Assembly: GCF_000276665.1 (NCBI RefSeq)
Contig: NW_004955480.1
Span: 9,060,297 to 9,124,296 of the forward strand
Direction of reading: 5' to 3'
DNA from: Chinchilla lanigera
Taxonomy: Eukaryota > Chordata > Mammalia > Rodentia > Chinchillidae
Length of the DNA: 64,000 bases
Shown here: positions 22,840 through 34,214 of the stretch, piece by piece
Layout: each line of letters begins with the position of its first letter
Position numbering within the stretch: the stretch's first letter is position 1
Made by a program: the position numbers and the translations under genes
The notes under the pieces: model-generated
The model's input: the letters and a program-made list of their open reading frames with translations, nothing else
Told to the model about the DNA's origin: nothing
Databases searched by the model: none

Positions 22840-23030
22840 CTTTTATTAAACTCTTACTGTGGGCAAAAAGCTGTTGTTTTCATGTATTGACTCAGTAACA
22901 ACTCCACATGATAGGTGCTGCAGGAAAAGAAACTGAGATCTAGAGAGTTTATACAATTTGCTCAATAGGTTCACACTTGTTATGCAGCTAATCTTAGGAG
23001 AAGCTGGCTTGTGCACCCAGCATTTTGTCA
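22840..23030 (-). repeat. MIR SINE, antisense
   Basis: Antisense MIR: 'ttaaactcttactgtgggc', 'gataggtgctgcaggaaaag', 'aaactgagatctagagagttt' and 'tatgcagctaat'. Confidence 0.72.
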
Positions 23031-23084
23031 AAGATGTGCTGTGAAAGATGGAACTAACAGTGTGGCTCAGACACTGGACATACC

Positions 23085-23520
23085 TCTGCTATGGCTGCCA
23101 TAACCTGTTAGCACAAGCTGGGTGAGTGAAGACAACTGAAATGTATTGTCTCACAGTTCTGGAGGCTAAGCATCTGACCCTGAGGTGTTATCAGAGCCAC
23201 ATTCTCTCTGAAGGCTCTGGTGAAGATTCTTTCCTCACCTCTTTGTATCTTCTGGTTGTGTCCATGCATCCTTGAACTGCTGATACATTACTTTGGTGTC
23301 TGTCTTTCTCTTCACACTAGATTCTCCTGTGTCTTTGTGACTCTTCTATCTTTCTAAAGAATGCCAGTTATATCTGATGAAGCATATACCCAATGACCTC
23401 ATATTTACTAGATTATGTCCACAAACTTTATTTCCAAATATGGTCACACTTGCAGATACCAGAAGTTAGGACTTGAATATATCATTTTGCAGTAAACAAT
23501 TCAATCCATAATACTAGATC
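23085..23520 (-). mobile_element. MaLR (MLT1-type) LTR, antisense
   Basis: Antisense LTR order: 'ctatggctgccataacctg', 'tctcacagttctggaggct', 'ctctctgaaggctctggtga', 'tttatttccaaatatggtcac' and 'gaagttaggacttgaatat'. It is near full length. Confidence 0.82.
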
Positions 23521-23924
23521 AGGTACTGTACCAGGATAAGGGATTCCAAGATAAACAGGATATATTTCTGCTTTGGAACCCATCATGGTCTGAGCCAGAG
23601 GTCACTGGGGAGTTCCAGCAACACGATTTTTAAGATGTGAATATAATCCATATTTATAGTCACAGTAAAAGAGAATATAATCCACTTAGTAGTGGAGTAG
23701 TTGCATTTAAAATGTGCATCTTCTTCCAGAAGTCTCTCTAGTTCTAATTTTCATATTTATTCTTTTTCTTTTGTCTTCCATCTTATTGATTTCTGAGGTG
23801 GCTTACACACTGATGAGATAAAGTTTCATTCTAAATGGTAGCAATTGTTACTTCTAGCCAAGGACAACTTCCTCCCCCAGGTTTTGGTTTTAGTTTCCTC
23901 ATCTGTGAAACAGTTTCAGTGGGT

Positions 23925-24055
23925 CACAGTAGTGGATCTAAAATCCCCCAATGGACTAGTAGAATCACCTGGGGAAATTTTGTAAAACCACTGAGTCTTG
24001 AATCACCTCAAGAGCTTCCGATTCAGTAGTTCTGGGTTGGGATCTGGACAACAAT
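23925..24055 (+). mobile_element. MER5-like (hAT-Charlie) DNA transposon remnant
   Basis: Collinear with MER5-type elements: 'agtagaatcacctggggaaat', 'gagcttccgattcagtagtt' and 'ctgggttgggatctgg'. The terminal inverted repeats are not well preserved. Confidence 0.7.
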
Positions 24056-24194
24056 ACTTAAAAAAAAAGAACACTCTTCTAGATTAAATTTAAATATAAA
24101 GTAAACTAAAGACTATTGGCATTTAAATTCACTTGGGCCCACCTGCTTGCCATTCTTGAATTTTAATCAGTTATATACTGTTATTTAAAGGTAA

Positions 24195-24540
24195 AGAGTG
24201 TCATGTGTTCAATGCTGAAATCTCCCCAATTTCAGTGTGAAGTTATTTGGAAGTGTGGTCTTCAGGGGGGAGAGTTCATGAAGGCAGAGTCCTCATGGAC
24301 GGAAGTAGTGCCCTTGTAAGAAGACACACACGAGGAAGCTTGCTTGCCCTCTTCCCACTCTCAGTCATGCACAGACATAAAATGGAAAAGAACCCTCATA
24401 AGAATATGGCCACATTGATACCCTGATCTTAGACATTCACTGTCCAGAACCTCAAAAAATAACTATTAGTCATTTAAGCCACCCATGCATGGTAGTGTGT
24501 GACAGCCAGCATGAACTAAGACACATGGTTTCACTAGAGT
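24195..24540 (+). mobile_element. MaLR (MST/MLT1-type) LTR
   Basis: Sense order: 'gctgaaatctccccaatttc', 'gtgcccttgtaagaagac', 'ataccctgatcttagacat', 'tgtccagaacctcaaaaaa', 'tcatttaagccaccc' and 'catgaactaagacac'. Confidence 0.78.
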
Positions 24541-25144
24541 TGTTGGTAGGCAAGACCCCCGAGGTCCTCTTGCTATCTGGAATCCCAGGGCTTCTCTTTC
24601 CTTCTGATATCAGAATGTGGGCCTGGAAAGCTTCACCAAAGACTGTGTTTACAGAAATGCTCTGCTTACAGGGAGCTGTAAGCAAGTCTCAGAATAGACA
24701 GAGAGGTGCCAGCAGTTGTGATTAGGGATTAGCTACTTCCTGGCAAAAGCAGCCCTTTGAGAGGCTTGGAGACCATAAAGACCCCTCAGGTAAATATGTT
24801 TCCTCTTTCTCTGGGCTTTGGAATTCAGGTGATAGGAGAGCTTGGGGAAAATAATGGTTGGGGGCCAGAAATTGGAGTTCTTATTGTAGGTGGAAGGCCA
24901 AAAGAGGTATGGAACTTACACCACTGGCTTGTTGTGATGCACAAAAGGTAACATGCAATGCAGCTTATAAAGTGCTCACAGTGCTGTCTCTGTGACCTGC
25001 CATGATTCCTGGCAGTGTTTGTTATTTAGTTGTTCTAATTGTTATTGCCTTGTGAGACTTGTGGCTGGATGAGACTTGTGGGTGACGAGAACAGAAATGA
25101 AAGGACAGCAACACAAATATGTGCCAGAGATTAGTTATAGCAAA

Positions 25145-25290
25145 AACATATGTAGAATCTCAGTTAATACTTCTGATAAGCATGTGGGGTATGTTTCATT
25201 ACTGCTTTTTATAGGTGGGGAAACTGAGGCCCAGGCAGGTTAAATAACTTCTTGGTGGAGCCTTACTCCAATCATACTCCTCTCTCTACA
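25145..25290 (-). repeat. MIR SINE, antisense
   Basis: Antisense MIR: 'ttttataggtggggaaactg', 'aggcccaggcaggttaaataa'. Confidence 0.75.
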
Positions 25291-25299
25291 GTACCTACA

Positions 25300-26100
25300 T
25301 TGGGATGAAATTGGGCTAAAAGGAAACCTATAATGGGAGAAAGATGTCCTAAAGGAGCAATCTGGGGTGTTGTGCATGCGCACATGTAGGTATATGAGAG
25401 CTAAAGCTCCATCCCCGGTTTAATTATGGATATCTTTAAGGAGATTTCAGGGTCTACAGTATGGGTGTTAAGAAGCAAAGAGCAGCAGTGCATAAGAGGC
25501 TGAGATAACAACTTGGGAATCTGTTTATCTAGCCAGAGTCTTCTTAGGTGGGACATTTCATGGGCTTCACAGGCCATTGAGTATCCAGCAGTCAACCAGT
25601 ATGCCTCTATCTTTGTCATAACTCTAAGCCAGACTGTTCCTAAATTAAGAACTCCAGCTTCATAGTTTGACTTGCCAAGATTTAAATTCCTCTTCACCTT
25701 CTTTTCTCTGTGACCTTGAAGATGTCAATCTCTCTGAACCTCTATTTTTTTATCTGTTAAGTAGGTAGAACAAGGGAACTTACATTGCTGGATTGCTGTG
25801 ACCTGTGTAAGGAGGTCTGTGTGGTCCTTTCCAAATCAAATTCAGAGACTCAACAGAAGTATCTGAAAAGAGAACCAAAATTGGCCTGGGGGTAAAGAGT
25901 GGGGAAAGACTATGAAAGAGCTGGGCTGGTCCCTTAGTTTAATGATTTCCTCCTAATCTTTGTTTCCTTTTCCTTTGTATACTGACCACTCCGTATGCCT
26001 TAGGAAGGTCAAAGGCAACCCCTTCTCTCTGTTCTTTTAGCTCTAGTAAATTAATCATAGTTCTCATTCCCAAATAGGGCCACTTGCCTTGCTAAGACAG
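25300..26100. other. No recognisable feature (about 0.8 kb)
   Basis: Unique sequence. A weak MIR-like phrase ('tgtgaccttgaagatgtcaatc') at about 25710 may mark another degraded MIR. Confidence 0.35.
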
Positions 26101-26104
26101 AGAA

Positions 26105-26592
26105 CCTGGAAACTGTGGGTGAGGTAGGACGGATGATAGTCTCCCAAGAATATCCATATCTGAATCCCAGAAGCTGTATGTGGTAGGTGACACAGCTGAT
26201 GGGTTCTGAAGTTACAGATGGTGTTCAGGCTGCAGGTCAGCTGTCTTCAAGATGATCCTGGGGGCCCAGTGTTCTCATGAGGGTCTTAGTCGTGGAGAAC
26301 AGACAGAAGTGAGAGAGCCAGAGAGACAACAACATGGGAAGGGCTGGGCCTGAGGTCACCGTGTTTGAAGACAGAGGAGGCCATGAGGCAGGGAGAGCTG
26401 ATAACCAGGACACAGGTTCTCTTCCATAGGCTTCAGGAAGGAACATGCCCTGCGTCATTTAGATTTTAACCTCACGAGATTCATCTATGTTGGACTTCTA
26501 CAACACAGGATGGTAACATAATAAATTGATGCTGATTAAAGCCACTGAGCTTGTAGTAATTTATTAGAATAGTAATAGGAAACTATCTTGGG
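26105..26592 (+). mobile_element. MaLR (MLT1-type) LTR
   Basis: Sense order: 'gatgatagtctcccaagaat', 'agatgatcctgggggcccag', 'gaggccatgaggcagggag' and 'attaaagccactgagcttg', ending 'ttagaatagtaataggaaact'. It is near full length and diverged. Confidence 0.7.
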
Positions 26593-27149
26593 AGGTGGTG
26601 GAAGCTTTAAGGAATGAGACCTGGTCTTTTGGTCACTGCTACCATGTTCTTGAAGAGCACAGAGGACCCAGCCCCTTCCACTGCCTCTCTATTGCTTCTG
26701 GGCCATGAGGTGACTAATTTTGCTGCAGCACATTTTACCACAATATGGTGCTTTTCCATAGTTCCAAAGCAACAGAGCCAATCAGTCCTGGAGTGGAAAC
26801 GCTGAAACCATCAGGCTAAATCAAGCAGGTATTTCTTATAGTGACAGAAATCCAACTTAACCATGTTTGTCATGTCCATGCAACTCAGCCCAGATCATGG
26901 GACCTTGTAGGTTTGCTGAAGTGTCTGTGGAGTGAATGACACACAAAGCAAAGGTTGTCCTTGCTCTTGGACAAATCCCACATGCATCACATGGCCTGGA
27001 ACTTCTGCACCCTCATTTAATTCCAGCTCTGCTTGGCACATGCCACAGGAGTTGCCAGTTCATTCTTTGCTGGCTCCTATCTCAGATTCTCTGCATTCCC
27101 TTCTCTCCACCTGGAATTCGCTCTGATTAACATTCACCAGTGAGTTGCT

Positions 27150-27445
27150 AGCACCTTTCAACCTGTGTCTAAGTGTTCTCCATGGAAAGTTTTCTTGCCC
27201 CTGACAAGATGGCTTTCTCTGCCCTTTATTCATATAGCACTTTCTGTTTCCTTTGAAATTCTTACTGCAAAGTGCGTGCATGCTGATGTGATTATAGAAT
27301 TAAAGCTCGGCCTCCTGACTAGGCAGAAAAGTCCCCGAGAGCAGGGAGGTTTTGTTTGTTTGCTTGTTTGTTTTGTTTTTAGCTCCTGCTCTGTGGAGCT
27401 CAGAGTGGGGCGAGCATGAAGCAGGCACTCATAATCACACCACTA
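27150..27445 (+). repeat. L2 3' end with a short TTTG expansion
   Basis: The L2 3' pattern includes 'ttctccatggaaagttttct', 'cccgagagcagggaggtttt' and 'ttagctcctgctctgtgg'. A (TTTG)n-like run of about 25 bases interrupts it at 27350-27380. Confidence 0.5.
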
Positions 27446-27814
27446 GGTGGAAGATAATTGATGGTTGCAGATACAGATCAGCCAATTTTTCTCTACATCA
27501 TTTCATTCACTTCATGCTATCTAATAACATATCAGAACAAATCAAACCACATCTCTGAGTGGCTTAACCCTTTCATCACTTGTTTTCTGTCCACACTGGA
27601 GCAAAGGCTAGTGCTCAGGTTATGGAGGAGTAAAAATAAAGGCTGTGCATGTGGAAACAGAGCCCTGCAGGGAACCCCAAAGAACCCCTTTTGGAGAATA
27701 ATTTGGGAGGAGATAGAGCTGTACCCAGCCCTCTCTCCAGGAGAGGGACTGTGGGGAGTGAAGTATGAGGGCTTGCAATGTGGCATCAGTGTGGATGGTG
27801 ATCCCACCATAGTT

Positions 27815-28030
27815 TGAGAGCCTCGGCTCTGGAATCTGGCTCCCTGAGTTCAAATCTTTACTGGCAGAGTGATCCCAGGCAAACTTGGGAATCTCCCTGT
27901 GCTTTAGGTTGGAACTGTTGGAATGGAAGCTAGAAATATGAGGATTGGATGGGTTAAAATATGTAGTGAGCTTAGAAAAACACCTGGCACACAGAATGCA
28001 TTGAGAAAGGCTGTGGGATCCAGTAGTAGT
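27815..28030 (+). repeat. MIR SINE
   Basis: Nearly complete sense MIR: 'ctctggaatctggctccctg', 'gttcaaatctttactggcag', 'cctgtgctttagg' and 'aaaacacctggcacacag'. Confidence 0.75.
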
Positions 28031-28039
28031 AGCTCTTGA

Positions 28040-30475
28040 TAGTTCAGACCATACAGAAACACGTCCATGACTCTAGGACCCCAGTCCTCCCCGTTGGAGA
28101 AGTGGACTAGCTAATTAGGGAGTTTAGGAGGAAAAACAGCTTGGATGCTTCTCTTCTTTGTCGGGAGTCTGTGGGGGATACTTTTGTTCCACTCAGCTCC
28201 TGCAGACTCAGGTTTGGCACCTCTCAGAGGTGCTGTGGCTGGTGGATAATTCTGGCCAGTTCTGGGATTCAGTATCAAAAGGATGTGGGTATGAGCCAGA
28301 TTCTGTCCTATCACCTGTTAAGTGGTCACATTTTGGTACAATCTGCCTGTCCCTTCATTTTGTTTTCCCTCAATCAGGGTGACTATTTATTGGGTGGGTC
28401 CTGTTGAAGGGTTCGATGGGGTCACATTTAAATTGAGTAGAAACACAAGAGATAATAAATAGCATGGGTCTTAGTGGCCCAAGTCACATTCTAAGAAACG
28501 GGAACAACTAAAACAGAAAGTATTTTTTGAGATGGTTGAGGGAACCATCTCACTGCACCAGTGCCACCTACCCAATCATCAGCATGATGTTCCTAAGTAT
28601 CTGAATCCCTAGACCCCAGGAGGCAGAGGATGCACTTGTGCAAACTCAGGAAGTAACATGACAACTGTTTCTATCTATAAATGCCTATTATTAGCCCAGA
28701 CCCCAGCAATGAGTGAAATGTGTGCCAAACTCAGAAGTGTGACACAAAGCACAATGATAGCTCTTAGGATGCAAAGAGAGCTACAAGGGGCCACAGGGCC
28801 AGGCAAACAGGACAGCCATTCGGAAGCAAAAGAACAACTACGAGTGATATTTATCCAGCAGTGTGTGCACAAAGCTATTGAACCCACTTGTTTAAGATGA
28901 TTTGCAAACAAAATTAGGCAAATATACATAGCAAATACCGGGTGAGTGGGCCCTGAGACAAAGGAAGGATGCAGCAGGACAGACTGGCATGGACTGCAAG
29001 GGAGCTGACAGGGGCCAGCAGAGTTAGGTCCATGCAAAGTGGCAGAGCAGTGCACTCTGGACCAGAGCAGACACTCTTCTCTACCACACTGAAGGCAGTT
29101 GGTACATCAAGAGTGAACACTTTTGCTCATCACTTATTTGCTGGGATAGGTTTATGTACATCTTACCCGCAATGCAGGTTCTGGCGATTCTTAAGAAAAT
29201 CTGGGCTATTGATTAAGTGGACAGTGTGGCTAAAGTCAGCTAAGCTTTTCGCCTTTATGGACACCTTCTTCCAGTGTCTTCTTTTAGGTAAAATCCCATT
29301 TGTAAGAAAATAAGTTAAGATTCTCATTACAGAAGATTGTCTTGGCCAAATGTCTAATTTTCACTGGAAAATTGCCATCAGGGGGCTTTTTGATAGCACT
29401 GGAGGAAAAGACCAGTACCTTCATTAGGATGAATAGTCCTGCTAAATTCCTTCCTTTCCTATCTTCCTTCCTATCTGTCTTTGCTCCAATCCCTCCCTCT
29501 CTCCTTCCCTTCCTTCCCCCGATAAGAAATTGCAGGTTTAGTACCCGAGAGCCCAACTCTGAAAACTAGTGGAACAGGCAATGTCTACCAGAGTTTCCTT
29601 GGGGTAAAGAATGACGGAAGGGAGGAAAAGGAACGGGAATGGATCAGGGCAGAAGTTAAGCTGCGATAGAGACCTGACAGACTTAGCCTATCCCAGAGGG
29701 GCTCTAGAGCTAGAATGCACCAGAAGTTGCCCTGAGTTAGGACAAAATGGCTGGAATTTTTTTTTTTAAATCTCATTTTAATCCATTTTGGGAGATGGGC
29801 CTTGTTGAAAAGGGTGTGACCTTGGAAGACACTGGGGCATTGTTGCAGCTGAAAGACGCCCTGAACCGACAGACAGCTACAGGCTTTTGCCTTCAGCAAG
29901 ACCAGGCTTGCACAGGGACATGGTCACTGAAGAGGGTGCTGAGTGGCATAGCAGGTGACCACAGAGGGTCTCAGTGGAATGCTCGTGGCACAGAAACCCA
30001 ACCTTGCTATGAGGCAGATGTGAGGAAAGGAAGGAGAAATCAAGGAGGGTAATGCAGGGCTGCTGTAAGACTGAGACTATGATGGAAAGATAGAGGCAGA
30101 AAGGGTAGGGGAGTTCAGAGCCTGATCTGCCATGGGGGTCAACAGAATGAATCTCTGCAAAATGGATGGGAAGACTGGGGCTGCCAAATCTGGACCTCTA
30201 ACTTGATTCTCCAGTGCAAATTTCAGTCTAATTTTCTAGAAGAGAAAATTCTCCCAGGAGTGATTCTCCCAGCAGCTACAACACGCAGAGCATATTTCCT
30301 TTTCCACTCTTGCTCTTCTTGATTAACTCTTGAGGTAGCTTTGTATAATTGTAGAGTGACAGAAATGGAATTCAAACCTCAGCTCTCACGAGTTCTAATA
30401 TTTGATGGCTTGTTCTGGTAGCTTCTCACCTGAGAATAACTAGAAACCATCTAGAATGTAATAGAAATGTCGACG
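28040..30475. other. Mostly unique sequence (about 2.4 kb)
   Basis: No gene is seen. A pyrimidine-rich tract lies at 29448-29520, a perfect short hairpin at 28528-28552, and a T-run followed by A's at 29758-29769. Frames of up to 126 codons (28675-29055 minus) look like nothing I know. Confidence 0.45.
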
Positions 30476-30479
30476 TAAG

Positions 30480-30670
30480 TGTCACTTTGAAACTCTGGCA
30501 AGTATTAAGCATGGTGTTAAGTGCTTTTCCTGATACGTTCCACCTTTTCCAAGGTCATGACATCCTTTATAATATTGTGCCAATCATGAGAAAGGAAAAT
30601 CCCATGTTGCCCATCTTACAGAGAAAGGAGATGGGGTTCAGAAAGGTTACACAAGAAGATGTCTCTTGAA
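30480..30670 (-). repeat. MIR SINE, antisense
   Basis: Antisense MIR: 'aagcatggtgttaagtgctt', 'gcccatcttacagagaaagga', then 'gttcagaaaggttacac'. Confidence 0.68.
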
Positions 30671-31329
30671 AACGAAGACTAAGTGAAACACCCTAGACCC
30701 ACAGTGGCGAACCAACAGCACACATTCCACAGCTGTCTGTCTGTTATCATTGAAAGCTCTAAAAGGTTTGCCATCACCACTTTAGACTTCTATTGGGTCC
30801 AATTTTGAATAAGGATCTTGTGAGAGAATTGCATTTTCTCAGTTTTCATGTGCAAAACAATAGTATTTTTTAAAGTTTCTGGTTTTAAGGTAAAGTGAAT
30901 GCATGAAACATTCGTTTTTCTGCTCAGACTTAGCATGCTGAAATCTCCCCAGAGCAAAATTTCATGGCTGAGAGCTCCAGAAAATAACATTCGAAGGTTG
31001 AAGTTTTGCACCAGACTTCACATGCCAGCCTTATTTAAAGGAACATCTTAAGTCTACCATAAAGAGGCATTTGGGTTGATGAAGTTTTTGTTGAAGGAGA
31101 AAAGAAGGCTGGTATAACAAGATTTGTATTACTTTGTTTCAGTAGCTTCTCATCTGGGGAAAACTACAGAGGATTTGTGACAAAGAAAATACACTTGCCC
31201 TTAGCCAACTACAGGGAACAATGGCCTGCATCTTTATCTATTAGAAACCTAGAAGAGAAGACCTTTGGTTTGCAATATTCTGTGGGCTTAAATATGAATG
31301 TCTGATATTAGTAACATAGTAGCTTCTAA

Positions 31330-31500
31330 GGGGAAAAAAATAGTTGAGGCAAGAGAATCTCAAGTTCAAGTCTAGCCTGGACAAATTAATGATTTAGTGA
31401 GATCTCATCTGAAATTAAAAACATAAAAAGGGACTTGGGATATAGCTTAGTGAGAAGTTCCTGGGCTCAATCTCAAATTCAAAAAAGCAAACAAACAACA
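31330..31500 (+). mobile_element. B1-dID composite SINE
   Basis: A truncated B1 half ('gttgaggcaagagaatctcaa', 'ctagcctggacaaatta') is joined to an ID half ('gacttgggatatagcttag', 'ttcctgggctcaatctc'), ending in an A-rich (AAAC)n-like tail. Orientation and order are the same as in the copy at 12838-13035 read on its own strand. Confidence 0.75.
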
Positions 31501-31555
31501 AAAGAATATAACAGTGAATTTATAAAATTTGACATTATGTCAGCCAAAGTGCTGC

Positions 31556-31640
31556 AACTCAATACATACATATGCATACATAAAATATGTATGTATACTT
31601 AGCATATGTGTGTATGTACATATATATATATATTCTCACA
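31556..31640. repeat. AT-rich imperfect palindrome (CATA/TATG)n
   Basis: Arms 31571-31582 and 31586-31597 pair over 12 bases with one mismatch around a 3-base A loop. They continue into a (TA)n run at 31618-31632. Confidence 0.75.
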
Positions 31641-31649
31641 TGTACTTTA

Positions 31650-32870
31650 TATATTATATGAAATAAAGCTTAAGCACAAGAAATAAGTAATTTATACTAA
31701 AACAAATTCAGATTTATTTTTATGATTTTTCACATTTTGTTAAATGAGACAGTCTTGTTAACATGGAATGTAGATAACTTTTGTTTCAATCACATATGTG
31801 AGGGGCCACTGAAAACCCAGTGCCTGGATCGTCCAAGGCTTATAAATGGCTCCTGCTGGTGGAGCTTCTTGAGGGTAATAGCGCTTCTAGGGAAAGATTT
31901 CCAAAGAAGATAAAGCTGGAACTGGGTGGTGAGCACAAAACAAGCATGGTGACATGTCACACATTCCACTACCTGGGAGAGTCCTGAAACCACACAGTCA
32001 GGTTTATCCACTTACCTGACAAGGGACTGGGAATTTCTCAGTGTAAAGCACATTCACGCTTCATAGCAGGAGCAACTTACGCCTACTCTTGAGTTTATGC
32101 AAAAGCTGACTGGGGCAAGTGTAGTGTCATTTATTGGCTTCCAATTGATTTATGTTTCTCTCTTCCACAGAAACTAATTCTCTCAGAGCCACTAAACACA
32201 AAATGATTGGAGACAAATGGGACAAGGGAGTAGAAATGCAGGTAGCACAGAACAAACACGGGGTGCTTTCACTGGAACACATGACCAGGCCTGGCCTCCC
32301 AGCAGTGCTGACAGTACTCTGTGTATCTGCTGCCACTGTACAAGGGCAGTACTTTCTTGTTCATCTTCCTTGCTCTGTTTCCTAATTCAGGTAAGAATTG
32401 GACTGGAATTCGGGGCAGGATGTCATAGTCCCAGATTTTGTTTTCACTAAGAATCAGAAAAATCTTAATACCTCAGGTTTGTTTGGATAGGATTTTAGAA
32501 GGTTTGCTTTGAATCAGAAGGCTCAAAGGAACTGTGTTTGCTTCTGGGAAGGATTGTTTTGTGCATGCAGGAGAGGCCATCTTTGCTTCCTGCGTCCCTC
32601 CGCGGGCTGGTTACCCTAGTCAAACTAATACTGGGCCTGTGGGTGGGGAAGAAGACCAGAAGTATCATCCTTGTGTGGTTCAATTATGAACTTCACTTAG
32701 TAAATTTTAATATTTTTTTTTCCACATGGACTCATTTATTTTTCCTCCCTTGTTTTCACATAACAGAAGAAGCTAGAACACAGTTTCTGTGGAGTTCTTA
32801 CTCTCTGGTGAGTGCTTGGCACCAGTAGTTATTTTTCCAACACTTACTTTTTACCTCATTCCTACAAATG
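31650..32870. other. No recognisable feature (about 1.2 kb)
   Basis: Unique sequence. Several overlapping 60-96 codon frames on both strands have no domain. Confidence 0.4.
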
Positions 32871-32874
32871 AGGC

Positions 32875-33010
32875 ATTATTTATGCACTTGAAGATTGAGA
32901 AAATGAAGCTCAGGGATGTTAAGGGAATGGACAAAGTGTAGAGAGTTGGGAGTGGCAGATGTAAGACTCAAAACCAGGATTCCTAAGCATTTCCTGCTTT
33001 TCACAGCACA
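32875..33010 (-). repeat. MIR SINE, antisense
   Basis: Antisense MIR: 'ttgagaaaatgaagctcaggg', 'ggcagatgtaagactcaaaac', 'caggattcctaagcatttcc'. Confidence 0.6.
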
Positions 33011-33209
33011 GGGCACACTTATTGTCTCCCCGCTGCTCCCTGATATGAAGGCAAAATGAGTTCCGCTGCAGGAGAGTGTCAAGTTCCATTTCAGGTATGT
33101 TAGGTATAAAGAGAGAACACCCACTGCAGGCGGGGTGTGTGCCTTCAAGAAACCCACTGTCCTGGGAATAAGAATGTGGGAACCACCGGCTTTAATATCA
33201 GCTAGGATA

Positions 33210-33625
33210 AGTATCTTACTTACTTTTCTCATTGCTGAGACAAAACACCTGACATCCAAAGTTAGAAGAGGAAAAGTTTATTTGGCTTACAGTTTGTAGA
33301 GGTTTCAGTCCATACTTGGCTGGCTCTAAGGCCGAGTGACACAAGGCAGGGGCCATTGCAAAGGAGAAACAGTGCATTGCTTGTGGAAGACAGCAAAATC
33401 AACAAGGGCTGACCACAGTCCTTTCTATCTCTTATATTTTATTTAGACTACTTAGGGCAGGTAGCACTCACGCCCTTAATCCTAGCACCCTTGATCCTAG
33501 CATTGTACCTTGAATCAGTCCCAGCATCACACACTTTCAATCCGGCCACCTCTGAAAAAGCCCCACCTATGACTGCATGAGGTTTGGACGGGGACATGTA
33601 GATATAACCATAACAATAAGCCTTC
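33210..33625 (-). mobile_element. Rodent MaLR LTR (ORR1/MT-like), antisense
   Basis: Antisense order: 'tttctcattgctgagacaaaa', 'cacctgacatccaaag', 'tttatttggcttacagtttg', 'ggtttcagtccatacttgg' and 'ggccacctctgaaaaagc'. The 'gctgagacaaaacacctgac' phrase is typical of ORR1/MT LTRs and supports a rodent source. Confidence 0.75.
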
Positions 33626-34124
33626 TAAAATGAGCCACCTTCCAGGATGTGGGGAGAGACTGGTGTAAGAGAAGAGAATTTTTTTTTGACTGAAGAATTT
33701 AGGAAGACTTCATGTTAGGAATGGTATTTGCAGATGTACCTTGAAGGAAGAAGTTCTGCTTTGCAGAAGAATAGTCTTTAAAAATGCCCTTTGTGGACAA
33801 CCAGAAAGCTGCCTTTGCCTGTACATGAAGGCCAAGCTCGCTCTGGGACCAAGTGTATTTACTCTGAGGTGTCAAACTCAGCCGGTCCCTCGGTGCGGGA
33901 TGTGAACTTCTTCATATTACTTTCTAAATTGCAGAGTCCACGGGCTGGCTGCAACTCTGACAACTCTATGAGGACAAGAACAAGTGTCTAGAGAACTGAA
34001 TGATGGGAAGGGATGAGAAGACCGTCCTTGGCTTAGGGAATAGTATGCGTCAAAGTCTTGTGGCTGAAATGGGAGAGGATACTTGGAGTTATCGTCACGG
34101 TTAAAGTGCGGGAGAAAGAAAAGC

Positions 34125-34210
34125 AGTAAATGTGGTTCCTACCCTCATTTTACAGATGGAAACGCAAACTCAGAGCTAGATGTGGCTTGCTAACTTCACT
34201 GTCATGGAGT
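34125..34210 (-). repeat. MIR fragment, antisense
   Basis: Short antisense MIR: 'ctcattttacagatggaaac' with 'gcaaactcagagctagatg'. Confidence 0.55.
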
Positions 34211-34214
34211 GGAT

